From an uncultured Bacteroidales bacterium (GTDB taxonomy: Bacteria > Bacteroidota > Bacteroidia > Bacteroidales > P3), in contig CAMVMX010000005.1 of the NCBI GenBank assembly GCA_947168665.1, positions 84,692 to 148,691 of the forward strand: a stretch of DNA of 64,000 nt, written 5' to 3'. Below the pieces are notes generated by a model. That model did not search any database and was not told the DNA's origin. It saw only the letters and a list, made by a program, of their open reading frames with translations. The translations under genes were made by a program, and so were the position numbers. Within the stretch, counting starts at the first letter, position 1; each line of letters begins with the position of its first letter. This document shows positions 55,245-63,990 of the stretch, piece by piece.

Positions 55245-56264
55245 ATGAAGAAATCGCTGTTTTTAGTGTTGTTCCTGGCCCTGATGGGCGGAGCATTCGC
55301 CCAGAACGAGGGCGTTACAGAGTATGTGTCGGCGCTGATTACTTTCAGAGACGGAAGCAACGTGCCGCAGGATTCGTTGAACAAATACGGTGTGGTCATC
55401 CAGACCCGCTCGGGCCGCATGGCCACGGCTCTCATCGCCGCCGAGCAGTATCAGGCTTTCCTCAACGCTCACCTCGTTGAGCGGGTTCAGCCCTCCACCC
55501 GCGTCTTTATGCGCAACGACCAGGTCAAGGCCGACGGCGCCTATGTCGAGACTCCTTACCGCAAGGAGGTGAAGCCCGCCACCAAGCATGTCGGCGAGTC
55601 CGACCGCCAGCCGGTGCGCCGCAACATGATTCCTGAGGAGGACATCCGCCGCGACGAGGCCAAGGGCTGGTATCTCGGCCTTATGCTGGGTGGCACCAGC
55701 AATGCCCTCGATGTCCGCAAGACTATCTTCAACGGCGTGTGGTATTCCTACCGTGGTCTGAATGTCGAGCTTCGTGCCGGCTATCAGTTCAACGAGTGGT
55801 TCGGCATCCGTAGCGGTGTGGGCATGCTCTCCAAGAACTATGCCACCAACCTGACCGTCAACCTCAACGGCGTTGGCCAGAAATATCAGACCTACCACCA
55901 GAACCAGTACCTGCAGGTGCCCCTCATGGCTGACTTCTCGGTTGGCGGCGAGGCTGTGCGCATCCACTTCATGGCTGGTGGCTATGCTGCCTATTGGCTC
56001 ACCCAGTATCGCGACGGCTACATCTACAAAACTACCGAACCCCACCACAACACTGGCTATTCCTACCAGTTTGTCGACGGCTACGACAACCGCTTCGATG
56101 CCGGTCTGGCCGCCGGTCTGGGCCTGAGCATGAACGTCTCTCCCAACTGGCAGCTGCTGTTCGAGGGCAACTACTACCACGGCCTCATCAGCACCGCCAA
56201 AAGCCCCAGCAAGATGTTCAACCGCACCTGGAGCTTCGGCATGGGCGTGACCTATCATTTCTAA
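55245..56264 (+). CDS. Outer-membrane barrel protein with protease-prodomain-like N-terminus
   Basis: 339 aa. Seen: signal peptide (1-20, ending GAFAQ); an N-terminal domain (about 25-95: VTEYVSALITFRDGSNVP, YGVVIQTRSGRMATALIAAEQYQAF, HLVERVQPSTRVFMRND) that reads like the inhibitor/prodomain-type domain seen on Bacteroidetes S8 peptidases; a linker with YRKEVKPATKH; then a PorT/OmpW-like 8-strand barrel (GWYLGLMLGGTSN, LNVELRAGYQFNEWFGIRSGVGML, closing WSFGMGVTYHF). No protease domain. Function unknown; own promoter and terminator. Confidence 0.75.
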   Translation: MKKSLFLVLFLALMGGAFAQNEGVTEYVSALITFRDGSNVPQDSLNKYGVVIQTRSGRMATALIAAEQYQAFLNAHLVERVQPSTRVFMRNDQVKADGAYVETPYRKEVKPATKHVGESDRQPVRRNMIPEEDIRRDEAKGWYLGLMLGGTSNALDVRKTIFNGVWYSYRGLNVELRAGYQFNEWFGIRSGVGMLSKNYATNLTVNLNGVGQKYQTYHQNQYLQVPLMADFSVGGEAVRIHFMAGGYAAYWLTQYRDGYIYKTTEPHHNTGYSYQFVDGYDNRFDAGLAAGLGLSMNVSPNWQLLFEGNYYHGLISTAKSPSKMFNRTWSFGMGVTYHF

Positions 56265-56295
56265 TCTCGGGTAAAACACTATTTCCCAATAAAAG

Positions 56296-56331
56296 AAGGC
56301 GGTGTGCCGGGCAACCGGTTCCCGCCTTTTT
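56296..56331 (+). terminator. Terminator of the prodomain-barrel gene
   Basis: 7-bp stem AAGGCGG / CCGCCTT with additional interior pairing, followed by TTTTT; 31 bp past the stop codon. Confidence 0.7.
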
Positions 56332-56385
56332 CTGTGCGCAAGGGGAGGGGATACCCACCTGCGCCGCCCAACACTTTTCAGTATC

Positions 56386-57270
56386 ATGATACAGATTGAC
56401 GAACTCACTTTCGAGGTGGACCGCCCCGTGTGGCCCGCCTTCCTGAACAACCGCCCTGCCGAGAGCCATAAGGGCACCTACGGCCACGCCCTGCTCGTGG
56501 CGGGGAGCTATGGCAAGATGGGGGCCGCCGTGCTGGCTGCACGGGCCTGTCTGCGTTCCGGGGTGGGACTGCTGACAGTCCATGTCCCCCAACGTGGCGT
56601 CGACATTATGCAGACCGCCGTGCCGGAGGCTATGGTGTCCGTCGACGACGACGAGCGGCGCTGGTCGCACCGATTTTCCACGTCCGAATTGGCCCGCTAC
56701 GATGCCATAGGGGTCGGGCCTGGGCTGGGCACCGAAAGCCTCGCCCCGCTGCGGTCGCTGCTGGAGGCCTCGCAGGGCAAGCCGCTGGTGCTCGATGCCG
56801 ACGGCCTCAACATGCTGGCCATGCTGCCCGACAGGCTCGACCTGCTCCGCCGTCTGGGCTCCGCCGCCCCCACGGTGCTCACACCCCATGCCCGGGAGTT
56901 TGAGCGGCTGTTCGGCCCCGCCGCCGACAGGCCGGAACGCGAAGCGCGGCAGCGGGCCTTGAGCCGCCAGACAGCCTGCGCCATCGTCTATAAGGGTCAT
57001 CGGACGCAAACTACTGGCTCTAAGGGCCAAATGTTCATCAACACCACGGGCAATCCCGGCATGGCAACGGCCGGAAGCGGTGATGTGCTGACGGGGGTGA
57101 TACTTGCTATTTTGGCTCAAAATAAAGAATATCAGTTAGATGCAGCAATATGCGCCTCGCTCGGTGTGTGGCTGCATGGCAAATCGGCCGATTTGGCCGT
57201 CCAAAAACAGTCAGAATGCAGCCTTGTGGCGGGTGATATAGTGAATTTTTTGGCGATGGCAACAATGTGA
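56386..57270 (+). CDS. ADP-dependent NAD(P)H-hydrate dehydratase (NnrD)
   Basis: 294 aa from the ATG at 56386. Seen: carbohydrate-kinase-like YjeF C-terminal domain: HKGTYGHALLVAGSYGKMGAAVLAARACLRSGVGLLTVHVP, VGPGLGTE, LDADGLNML, VLTPHAREFERLFG, NTTGNPGMATAGSGDVLTGVI. Role: repairs hydrated NAD(P)H by dehydration. Odd: most Bacteroidetes carry this fused to the N-terminal epimerase NnrE (about 500 aa); only the dehydratase is here. Confidence 0.93.
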   Translation: MIQIDELTFEVDRPVWPAFLNNRPAESHKGTYGHALLVAGSYGKMGAAVLAARACLRSGVGLLTVHVPQRGVDIMQTAVPEAMVSVDDDERRWSHRFSTSELARYDAIGVGPGLGTESLAPLRSLLEASQGKPLVLDADGLNMLAMLPDRLDLLRRLGSAAPTVLTPHAREFERLFGPAADRPEREARQRALSRQTACAIVYKGHRTQTTGSKGQMFINTTGNPGMATAGSGDVLTGVILAILAQNKEYQLDAAICASLGVWLHGKSADLAVQKQSECSLVAGDIVNFLAMATM

Positions 57271-57316
57271 AAATCATTGTATTTGCTGCACTCTGAGAAT
57301 TTTTTTTCAAAAAAAA

Positions 57317-57348
57317 TTTGGTCGGTTCGAAAAAAGTGCGTATCTTTG
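57317..57348 (+). promoter_or_regulatory. Promoter of tRNA-Asn
   Basis: -33 TTTG at 57317-57320, 20-nt spacer, -7 box TATCTTTG at 57341-57348; a full consensus match, ~30 nt before the mature tRNA 5' end. Confidence 0.8.
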
Positions 57349-57376
57349 CAACCGCTTTGAAAGAGAAAAGCAACCT

Positions 57377-57450
57377 TCCTCAATAGCTCAGTTGGTTAGA
57401 GCACCTGACTGTTAATCAGGGGGTCGCAGGTTCAAGTCCTGCTTGGGGAG
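57377..57450 (+). tRNA. tRNA-Asn (anticodon GTT)
   Basis: Acceptor stem TCCTCAA pairs with TTGGGGA; D arm AGCTCAGTTGGTTAGAGC; anticodon loop CTGTTAA with GTT at the centre; T arm with GGTTCAAGT. Discriminator G; CCA is not encoded. Sits alone with its own promoter and terminator. Confidence 0.97.
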
Positions 57451-57458
57451 CCTCAAAG

Positions 57459-57483
57459 AGCCGCAGTCATTGCGGCTTTTTTG
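57459..57483 (+). terminator. Terminator after tRNA-Asn
   Basis: 7-bp stem AGCCGCA / TGCGGCT with a 5-nt loop, then six T residues. Confidence 0.9.
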
Positions 57484-57535
57484 TTACACACAACCCTGCG
57501 GACATATCCCTCCGCACTTAAAGCAACATAGAACA

Positions 57536-57787
57536 ATGAATCACACACTGGCTATAACCCTCCTTTTCGCCCTGGCCGCACTGGCACTCATGATGCTGGG
57601 CCTCGGCGTGAAGATGCTTTTCCGCAAGCATGGCGAGTTCAAGCGTCATTGCAGCAGCATGGACCCCTACACCGGCCAGTCGGCCGGCTGTGTGTGCGGC
57701 AGGGCGGCCAACGCCAAATGCAAGGAACAGGGCCGTTACTCGCCCCTTGAGGTGAACGAGAACCTCCTTGCCGAGACCCGTCCATAG
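57536..57787 (+). CDS. Small membrane protein, unknown function
   Basis: 83 aa from the ATG at 57536. Seen: one N-terminal helix (about 4-26, LAITLLFALAALALMMLGLGVKML), then a Cys-containing hydrophilic tail (KRHCSSMDPYTGQSAGCVCGRAANAKCKEQ) with four Cys that could bind metal or pair. Short Bacteroidetes proteins of this layout are common next to tRNA genes and are annotated only as membrane or secreted proteins. Confidence 0.7.
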   Translation: MNHTLAITLLFALAALALMMLGLGVKMLFRKHGEFKRHCSSMDPYTGQSAGCVCGRAANAKCKEQGRYSPLEVNENLLAETRP

Positions 57788-57813
57788 CCACCCTCCATCA
57801 CACCCCTACAGCA

Positions 57814-57851
57814 AAATCCCCGCACCGGCCAGTCTGCCAGTGCGGGGATTT
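57814..57851. terminator. Bidirectional terminator between the small membrane protein gene and folD
   Basis: 12-bp stem AAATCCCCGCAC / GTGCGGGGATTT. The terminal A/T pairs and adjoining residues give a T tract in both directions between convergent genes. Confidence 0.8.
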
Positions 57852-57873
57852 GTCGTAGAGCTGTGTAGCGGTG

Positions 57874-58755
57874 CTATTGCAGCTTCATGTTCTTCTTGTA
57901 GGCTTTCATGGTGTTCTCGAGCAGCGAGATAATGGTCAGCGGACCCACGCCGCCCGGCACCGGCGTCACCCAGCTGCAGAGGTTGTCCACCTCGCTGTGC
58001 TTCACGTCGCCTATGATGCGGTAGCCGCTCTTGCGGCTCTCGTCGGGTATGCGGTGGATGCCCACGTCAATCACCACCGCTCCCGGCTTCACCATGTCGG
58101 CGGTGACAAACTCCGGCTTGCCGATGGCCACGATGAGGATGTCGGCTGTGCGGGCGATTTCGGCCAGGTTCTGTGTGCGGCTGTGGCAGAGGGTCACCGT
58201 GCAGTCATAGCCCTTACGCGAAAGCAGGTTGGCCACCGGTGTGCCGACGATATTGCTGCGCCCGATCACCACGCAGTGCTTGCCGCTGGTCTCGATTCCG
58301 TAGCGTTTCAGCAGGGTGCAGATGCCCATCGGGGTGGCGGGGACGAAGGCGTCCTCGCCCAGCACCATGCGCCCCACGTTGATGGCCGTGAAGCCGTCCA
58401 CGTCCTTGTCGGGCGAGATGGCATCAATCACATGCTGCTCGTTGATATGTTTGGGCAGGGGCAGCTGCACGATAAAGCCGTCGATTTCCGGGTCGTTGTT
58501 CAGGAATTCAATCGACTCCAGCAGCTCCTTCTCCGTCGTCTTCTCCGAATAGCGGTAGATGGAGGAGGTGTATCCCACCTCGTGGCTCGACTTCTCTTTG
58601 TTGGCCACGTAGGTCTGGCTCGCGCCGTCGTTGCCTACGATGATGGCTGCCAAATGCGGGGTGCGGTGGCCTTGGGCCATCAGTTGGCGCACCTCTGTGG
58701 CAATCTCTTCTTTGATTTGGGTGGACAGTGTTTTTCCGTCTAATAATTGATACAT
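57874..58755 (-). CDS. folD: Methylene-THF dehydrogenase/cyclohydrolase FolD
   Basis: 293 aa. Seen: [98 protein letters not shown], and [16 protein letters not shown], the family's PGGVGPMT-type motif. Role: interconverts 5,10-methylene-, methenyl- and 10-formyl-tetrahydrofolate with NADP. Starts 60 bp after ffh on the same strand, likely cotranscribed. Confidence 0.97.
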   Translation of the reverse strand: MYQLLDGKTLSTQIKEEIATEVRQLMAQGHRTPHLAAIIVGNDGASQTYVANKEKSSHEVGYTSSIYRYSEKTTEKELLESIEFLNNDPEIDGFIVQLPLPKHINEQHVIDAISPDKDVDGFTAINVGRMVLGEDAFVPATPMGICTLLKRYGIETSGKHCVVIGRSNIVGTPVANLLSRKGYDCTVTLCHSRTQNLAEIARTADILIVAIGKPEFVTADMVKPGAVVIDVGIHRIPDESRKSGYRIIGDVKHSEVDNLCSWVTPVPGGVGPLTIISLLENTMKAYKKNMKLQ

Positions 58756-58815
58756 GGGGAGTGGCTTTTGTATGTCTGTGAATTGTTATTCTTTCATTTC
58801 TTTCTCTTCCGGGGG

Positions 58816-60138
58816 CTATCTGTGGCGTTTGGGCAGCCGGGGTGGCTTCCCTTTCGAGCTCACCGCCTTCATCATCTTGCGGGTATCCTCAAACTGCTTC
58901 ACAAAGCGGTTCACCTCCTGTATCGTGTGGCCGCTGCCGGTGGCTATGCGCTGCTTCCGGCTCCCGTTCAGGCAGCTGGGGTTCCGCCGCTCATAGGGGG
59001 TCATGCTCCCTATCATCGACTCGATGGGCTTGAAGGCATCGTCCGTAATCTCCACGTTCTTGGTCAGCTTGTCCATGCCCGGAATCATGCCGATGAGGTC
59101 CTTCATGCTGCCCATCTTCTTCACCTGCCCTATCTGCGACAGAAAGTCCTCGAAGTTATATTCGTTGTGGATAAGTTTCTTCTGTATCTTGCGGGCCTCC
59201 TCCTCGTCATACTGCTCCTGCGCCCGCTCCACCAGCGACACCACATCGCCCATGCCCAATATGCGGCTGGCCATGCGGTCGGGGTGGAACACATCGAGGG
59301 CGTCCATCTTCTCGCCGATGCCGACAAACTTGATGGGCTTCTGGACCGAGTAGCGGATGGTCAGGGCCGCGCCGCCGCGTGTGTCGCCGTCCAGCTTGGT
59401 CAGCACCACCCCGTCAAAGTCCAGACGCTCGTTGAATGCCTTGGCCGTGTTCACGGCGTCCTGGCCCGTCATCGAGTCCACCACAAACAGGGTCTCCTGC
59501 GGCTTGAGCGCCTCTTTCAGCCCCGCAATCTCGTTCATCATCTGCTCGTCCACGGCCAGTCGGCCTGCCGTATCCACCACCACCACGTTGGTCCCCTTCA
59601 TCCGGGCGTCGCGGATGGCCTTGGTGGCAATGTCTATGGGGTTGGTGTTGCCCTCCTCCGTATAGACTGGCACCTGTATCTGCTGCCCCAGCGTCTGCAG
59701 CTGGCTGATGGCCGCCGGGCGGTACACGTCCCCCGCCACCAGCATCACGCTCTTGTTCTTCTTGGTCTTCAGATAGTGCGCCAGCTTGGCCGAGAAAGTC
59801 GTCTTACCCGAACCCTGAAGGCCCGCGATAAGGATCACCGCCGGGGTTCCCTTGGTGTTGATGTCCACCGCCGCGCTGCCCATCAGCTCGGTCAGTTTCT
59901 CATGCACAATCTTCACCATCAGCTGTCCCGGCTCGATGCTCTGGATCACGTTCCGCCCCAGGGCCTCCGCCTTCACCTTGTCGGTGAATTCCTTCGCTAT
60001 CGGGTAGCTCACGTCGGCGTCAATCAGTGCCTTCCTCACCTCTTTCACCGTCTCGGCAATGTTGATATCGGTGATGCTTCCCTTGCCTTTCAGCGTGTGT
60101 AACGCTTTCTCTATCTTGTTACTTATACTTTCAAACAT
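58816..60138 (-). CDS. ffh: Signal recognition particle protein Ffh
   Basis: 440 aa. Seen: N domain helices, G-domain P-loop GLQGSGKTTFSAKLAHYL, VAGDVYRPAAISQL, VDTAGRLAVDEQMM, TKLDGDTRGGAALTI, and a Met-rich M domain (GSMKDLIGMIPGMDKL, MIGSMTPYERRNPSCLNGSRKQRIATGSG). Role: cotranslational targeting GTPase, binds 4.5S RNA. Divergent from rpoD. Confidence 0.98.
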   Translation of the reverse strand: MFESISNKIEKALHTLKGKGSITDINIAETVKEVRKALIDADVSYPIAKEFTDKVKAEALGRNVIQSIEPGQLMVKIVHEKLTELMGSAAVDINTKGTPAVILIAGLQGSGKTTFSAKLAHYLKTKKNKSVMLVAGDVYRPAAISQLQTLGQQIQVPVYTEEGNTNPIDIATKAIRDARMKGTNVVVVDTAGRLAVDEQMMNEIAGLKEALKPQETLFVVDSMTGQDAVNTAKAFNERLDFDGVVLTKLDGDTRGGAALTIRYSVQKPIKFVGIGEKMDALDVFHPDRMASRILGMGDVVSLVERAQEQYDEEEARKIQKKLIHNEYNFEDFLSQIGQVKKMGSMKDLIGMIPGMDKLTKNVEITDDAFKPIESMIGSMTPYERRNPSCLNGSRKQRIATGSGHTIQEVNRFVKQFEDTRKMMKAVSSKGKPPRLPKRHR

Positions 60139-60166
60139 AGGTCTTGTTCTTCTTCGGTTTAGGCTG

Positions 60167-60174
60167 CAAATTTA
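60167..60174 (-). promoter_or_regulatory. -7 box TAAATTTG of ffh-folD
   Basis: TAnnTTTG match, 28 nt before the ffh start. Confidence 0.65.
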
Positions 60175-60247
60175 CGTTTTTTTTTTGGATTCTTATCTCT
60201 TAAATCTTAATTAACATCTTTTTTTTCGCTTCCGTGAAACTTTTTTC

Positions 60248-60255
60248 CAATTTTG
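60248..60255 (+). promoter_or_regulatory. Possible -7 box of rpoD
   Basis: CAATTTTG, one mismatch to TAnnTTTG, in the AT-rich stretch ~40 nt before the rpoD start codon. Confidence 0.4.
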
Positions 60256-60296
60256 CCGTTATGGGTGAAAAATAGAGTGGAATTGAATTATCAGCT

Positions 60297-61157
60297 ATGA
60301 GACAATTAAAAATTACCCATTCCATTACCAACCGCGATATCAAATCGTTGGACAAGTACCTGCAGGACATCTGCAGCGAGGAGCTGCTCACCCCTGAGGA
60401 GGAGGTGCGCCTGGCCCAGCGCATCAAGGCTGGCGACCAAGAAGCTCTCGACCGCCTCACCAAGGCCAACCTCCGCTTCGTCGTCTCTGTGGCCAAGCAG
60501 TACCAGAACCAGGGCCTCAGCCTCCCCGACCTCATCAACGAGGGCAACGTCGGCCTCATCAAGGCCGCCAAGCGTTTCGACGAGACCCGCGGCTTCAAGT
60601 TCATCTCCTATGCCGTCTGGTGGATTCGCCAGTCCATCCTCCAGGCCATAGCCGAGAACTCCCGCATCGTCCGCCTCCCCTCCAACCAGCTCGGCGCGCT
60701 CAACAAACTCAAAAAAGAAATCAGCCGCCTCGAACAGGAGCTGGAGCGTCCCCCTTCGGAGGAGGAACTGGCCGACATGCTCGACATCCCTGAAGAGAAA
60801 ATCAAAAGCATCCTCGGCATCTCCGGCCGCCATATCTCCATCGACGCACCCCTCGTGGCCGACGAAGATGTCAACTTCGTCGACGTCCTCCCCAACGAGG
60901 ACACCCCGCCCACCGACAGCGCCCTCATGCAGGAGTCCCTCTCCCAGGAAATCGAGCGCGCCCTCTCCACTCTCACCGAGTACGAGCGCGAGGTCATCAA
61001 GATGTACTTCGGCATCGGCCTCCCCCACGCGCTCAGCCTCGACGAGATTGCCATGAAATTCGGCCTCACCCGCGAGCGTGTCCGCCAAATCAAGGAGAAA
61101 GGCATCAAGCGCCTCCGCGTCAGCAGCAAGAGCAAACACCTTCAAGCCTACCTCTAA
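60297..61157 (+). CDS. rpoD: Primary RNA polymerase sigma factor (RpoD/SigA)
   Basis: 286 aa, the short form typical of Bacteroidetes. Seen: region 1.2 ([14 protein letters not shown] [18 protein letters not shown]), region 2 ([56 protein letters not shown]), region 3 ([21 protein letters not shown]), region 4 helix-turn-helix ([28 protein letters not shown]). Role: recognises the TAnnTTTG promoters seen across this window. Its stop codon overlaps the rsmG start. Confidence 0.97.
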   Translation: MRQLKITHSITNRDIKSLDKYLQDICSEELLTPEEEVRLAQRIKAGDQEALDRLTKANLRFVVSVAKQYQNQGLSLPDLINEGNVGLIKAAKRFDETRGFKFISYAVWWIRQSILQAIAENSRIVRLPSNQLGALNKLKKEISRLEQELERPPSEEELADMLDIPEEKIKSILGISGRHISIDAPLVADEDVNFVDVLPNEDTPPTDSALMQESLSQEIERALSTLTEYEREVIKMYFGIGLPHALSLDEIAMKFGLTRERVRQIKEKGIKRLRVSSKSKHLQAYL

Positions 61158-61789
61158 TGGACGGTGTCGACCTGCTGCTGCAGTACTTCCCAGGGTTGAC
61201 AGAACGGCAGAAAGAACAATTTGCCGCTCTGCTTCCCCTTTACCAGGACTGGAACGCCAAAATCAACGTCATCTCCCGCAAAGACATGGACAACTTCTAC
61301 CTCCACCATGTCCTCCACAGCCTTGCCATCGCCAAGGTCCAGCCCTTCAAACCCATGGCCGAAATTCTCGACGTCGGCACCGGCGGCGGATTCCCCGGCA
61401 TCCCCCTCGCCATCCTCTTCCCCGACGCCCGATTCCACCTTGTCGACTCCATCGGCAAGAAAATAAAAGTAGTCCAGGACGTGGCCGCCCAGCTCGGCCT
61501 CCAGAACGTCCGCGCCGAGCAAGTGCGGGCCGAACAGCTCCGCTCCGAATACGACTTCGTCGTCTCCCGCGCCGTCACCGACCTCCCCCAGTTCGTCCAG
61601 TGGGTCCGCGGCCGCTTCTCCAACATCCACTACCACCAACTCCGCAACGGCATCCTCTACCTCAAAGGCGGCGACCTCGCCGCCGAACTTGCACCCTTCC
61701 GCCGCAAAGTGCGCACCTGGGACATCTCCGACTTCTTCCCCGAAGACTACTTCCTCACCAAGCAAGTCATCCATCTCCCCATGAAATAG
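61157..61789 (+). CDS. rsmG: 16S rRNA (guanine-527-N7)-methyltransferase RsmG
   Basis: 210 aa. Seen: KINVISRKDMDNFYLHHVLHSLAI, SAM-binding ILDVGTGGGFPGIPLAILFPD, HLVDSIGKKIKVV, ADFVVSRAVTDLP-like YDFVVSRAVTDLP, and LYLKGGDLAAEL. Role: methylates G527 of 16S rRNA. Its ATG overlaps the rpoD TAA (TAATG), so translation is coupled to the sigma factor. Confidence 0.95.
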   Translation: MDGVDLLLQYFPGLTERQKEQFAALLPLYQDWNAKINVISRKDMDNFYLHHVLHSLAIAKVQPFKPMAEILDVGTGGGFPGIPLAILFPDARFHLVDSIGKKIKVVQDVAAQLGLQNVRAEQVRAEQLRSEYDFVVSRAVTDLPQFVQWVRGRFSNIHYHQLRNGILYLKGGDLAAELAPFRRKVRTWDISDFFPEDYFLTKQVIHLPMK

Positions 61790-61813
61790 CGGCCCCTCCG
61801 GCCGCAGACACCA

Positions 61814-61849
61814 AGCGAGGGGCTTCCGCCGGTGCGGAAGCCCCTCGCT
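61814..61849. terminator. Strong bidirectional hairpin
   Basis: Perfect 16-bp stem AGCGAGGGGCTTCCGC / GCGGAAGCCCCTCGCT with a 4-nt loop, in the gap between convergent rsmG and the META lipoprotein gene. Lacks a long T tract. Confidence 0.7.
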
Positions 61850-61871
61850 CATCCATCCCGCCGCGCGGGCG

Positions 61872-62651
61872 TCACGGCCGCTCCTTCGCCGCCGTGCGGA
61901 ACTCCATATAAGTGTTCGTGTAATGATAATAAATCCGTATGTGGTCAGAGTGGAAGTCACACACAATCGCCTCGTTCAGCGCCTCCAGCATCCTCTCCTC
62001 CCATCCCGTCGCATCATATATCTCGGTCATCGCCTGGATCCAGATGCGTATATTATGCTCCTCGTCCAGTTCATAGCGGCCCGTCAGGCGGTTCACGCCC
62101 CCGCCCTCCACAGTCCCGTCCGGGTGGAACAGCAGCCAGAAAGGCTGCCTCCCGGCCGGCGGCACCGGTCGCTCGCTGCTGCCCGTCGCGCGGTCCACAA
62201 AACGCTCCAACTCCAGAACCTTGCCCGTCAGCCGCTCCCGCAGCGTAACCACCTCATAATTCCGGTACACACAACGCACACTCGCCGGGTCGATGCCATA
62301 ATAGTCAAACCCTCGCCCGTCAATGCCGAACAGCAGACCCAGAACGTTCCCCGCGCAGTCATAGAAACTGCTGCCCAAGTCCGGGCAGTCAATACAGCGC
62401 GCAATCAGAAAACCCTCCTTCCCGCCGTCATACCGGCACGTGCTCACCTCCGCGCGCTCCTTGCCGCGGCGGCTCTCCAGTTGCGCCACCTGCTCCCGCA
62501 GCCATCCAATCTCCTGCAGCGCGTCGTCCGCGCCGCAGTGGCACACCTTCTCCCCCAGCGGCACCGTGCTGTCCCTCTTCGTGCAGGCCGTCAGGCACAG
62601 CCCGCTCACCGTCGCCCACACAAGGCAAACCCAAAACAACTTCGTCTTCAT
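61872..62651 (-). CDS. META-domain lipoprotein
   Basis: 259 aa. Seen: lipoprotein signal with lipobox LTAC (Cys23); an N-terminal segment (ALQEIGWLREQVAQLESRRG) and CVDCPD-like IDCPDLGSSFYDCAGNVLGLLFGIDGRGFD stretch typical of Bacteroidetes META-type lipoproteins; a C-terminal META/HslJ-like domain (about 165-255: FHPDGTVEGGGVNRLTGRYEL, MTEIYDATGWEERMLEALNEA, LRIYYHYTNTYMEF-like). Function unknown; HslJ relatives are envelope proteins. Confidence 0.8.
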   Translation of the reverse strand: MKTKLFWVCLVWATVSGLCLTACTKRDSTVPLGEKVCHCGADDALQEIGWLREQVAQLESRRGKERAEVSTCRYDGGKEGFLIARCIDCPDLGSSFYDCAGNVLGLLFGIDGRGFDYYGIDPASVRCVYRNYEVVTLRERLTGKVLELERFVDRATGSSERPVPPAGRQPFWLLFHPDGTVEGGGVNRLTGRYELDEEHNIRIWIQAMTEIYDATGWEERMLEALNEAIVCDFHSDHIRIYYHYTNTYMEFRTAAKERP

Positions 62652-62762
62652 AACATTTCAGTGTTTAAACAAACAATAATTTTCAGCGAAAACTCTACCC
62701 CCATGACGGCTGCCCCCGCCAAAACTCACAATCTTTAACAAACATTAACGCCCGCCGGGACT

Positions 62763-63329
62763 TCACAGCCCCAGCAAGTGCTCCACCAAAATCTTCGTGC
62801 CGAGCCCCACCAGCACCACGCCCGCCCCAATCGTGGCCGCGCGCTCCGGCACCGGGATGCTGCGCCGTCCCAGCTGCACCCCCACCAGCGACACCCCCAG
62901 CGTCATCCCCCCAACCAGCGCCACCGTCCACAGCACATCCCGCATACTATGCTCTATCCCCAGTCCTATCCCCACCGCAAAAGCGTCGATGCTCGTCGCC
63001 ACGCCCAGCAGCGCCATCGCCCCCACCGTCACCTGCTGGCGCACAGGCTCCGCCTCCTTGCTGCGGCACCCGTCCGCCACCATCTTGCCGCCCACCCCCA
63101 GCAGCAGCCCGAAAGCCACCCAGTGGTCCACCGCCTCTATAAACGACCGTGCCGCATCCCCTATCAAGGCCCCAGCCAGCGGAAAAGCCCCCTGGCACAC
63201 CCCGAAAATCAATGCCATCAGCACACCCCGGCGCATACTCATCTTACTGTGGAAAGCCGTCGTCGTCGACACCACCAGCGAGTCGACACACAGCGACAGC
63301 GAAAGCAACAAAGCCTCAACAATAGTCAT
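62763..63329 (-). CDS. mntP: Manganese efflux pump MntP
   Basis: 188 aa, six membrane helices. Seen: the MntP pair of inverted motifs, SLSLCVDSLVVSTTTAF in helix 1 and GVATSIDAFAVGIGLGI in helix 4, with the membrane-embedded Asp residues, plus GGKMVADGCR. Role: exports Mn2+. No yybP-ykoY-type riboswitch is recognisable in the short upstream region. Confidence 0.95.
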   Translation of the reverse strand: MTIVEALLLSLSLCVDSLVVSTTTAFHSKMSMRRGVLMALIFGVCQGAFPLAGALIGDAARSFIEAVDHWVAFGLLLGVGGKMVADGCRSKEAEPVRQQVTVGAMALLGVATSIDAFAVGIGLGIEHSMRDVLWTVALVGGMTLGVSLVGVQLGRRSIPVPERAATIGAGVVLVGLGTKILVEHLLGL

Positions 63330-63372
63330 TTTAAGTTAGTTAAATCGAAGCCGAGCCATCCCGGCCAGACTG

Positions 63373-63380
63373 CAAAGATA
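63373..63380 (-). promoter_or_regulatory. -7 box TATCTTTG of mntP
   Basis: Exact consensus, 43 nt before the mntP start codon. Confidence 0.65.
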
Positions 63381-63429
63381 AACAATTCCCGCCAATAATT
63401 AAAAATCCCCCCGCAAAATACAACAAAAG

Positions 63430-63550
63430 CAAGCCCCCCGTCCCCTTTCCAAAGGGGTACGGCGAAGCCGGGGGGTATGAAGTGGCCGGGGTGTGAAGAA
63501 AGTGGTCGGGGGTATGAAGTGGCGAAGGGTATGAAAAAAAACAAAGCAAA
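63430..63550. repeat. Degenerate part of the repeat cluster
   Basis: Contains one palindromic core (CCCCTTTCCAAAGGGG) and four short copies of GTATGAA/GTGTGAA-type words; related in sequence to the ordered repeats downstream. Confidence 0.6.
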
Positions 63551-63580
63551 CAGCCGTCCCCTCTCAGTGGAAGACAAGGA

Positions 63581-63703
63581 CCGCGCCAGCCCTCCCCTTT
63601 TGAAAGGGGCCGGGGGTATGAAAATAAAAAGGGGTATGAACAAAAGCCAAAGAATGAGACATACCCCCAACCCCTCTAAAGAGGGGAGGTCGCGGTAGCG
63701 GGT
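63581..63703. repeat. Palindromic intergenic repeat, copy 1
   Basis: 123-bp unit; differs from copy 2 at three positions. The left end has the perfect palindrome CCCCTTTTGAAAGGGG, the right end CCCCTCTAAAGAGGGG, and the two ends are themselves inverted copies of each other (about 26 of 30 positions). Confidence 0.9.
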
Positions 63704-63742
63704 CAGAGCATACAGCAATTGTATTCAAAGCAAGATACCAAC

Positions 63743-63762
63743 CGCGCCAGCCCTCCCCACAG
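63743..63762. repeat. Truncated repeat end
   Basis: A 20-bp copy of the left-end sequence (CAACCGCGCCAGCCCTCCCC) without the rest of the unit. Confidence 0.7.
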
Positions 63763-63790
63763 CCCATCCTCAACCAAAGTACGAGACCAA

Positions 63791-63913
63791 CCGCGCCAGC
63801 CCTCCCCTTTTGAAAGGGGCCGGGGGTATGAAAATAAAAAGGGGTATGAACAAAAGCCAAAGAATGAGACATACCCCCAGCCCCTCTAAAGAGGGGAGGT
63901 CGCAGTGGCGGGT
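63791..63913. repeat. Palindromic intergenic repeat, copy 2
   Basis: Exactly 210 bp after copy 1, same orientation, 120 of 123 positions identical. Confidence 0.9.
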
Positions 63914-63945
63914 TGGAGTATGCAACAATTGCATCCAAAGGGAGT

Positions 63946-63990
63946 GACATACCCCCAACCCCTCTAAAGAGGGGAGGTCGCAGTGGCGGG
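63946..63990. repeat. Palindromic intergenic repeat, partial copy 3
   Basis: 45-bp copy of the right half of the unit, ending just before the window boundary; the series may continue beyond it. Confidence 0.85.

Noticed and set aside
63340..63718. Proline/phenylalanine-rich open frames near the window end
   Set aside because: They also lie in the repeat cluster and contain repeat-derived peptide blocks.
63564..63950. A 128-codon open frame on the minus strand in the repeat cluster
   Set aside because: It is translation of the palindromic repeats (PPLFRGAGG type), a well-known false call.
63581..63990. CRISPR array
   Set aside because: The repeats are 123 bp, palindromic and only two to three in number, with unequal spacing and no cas genes.
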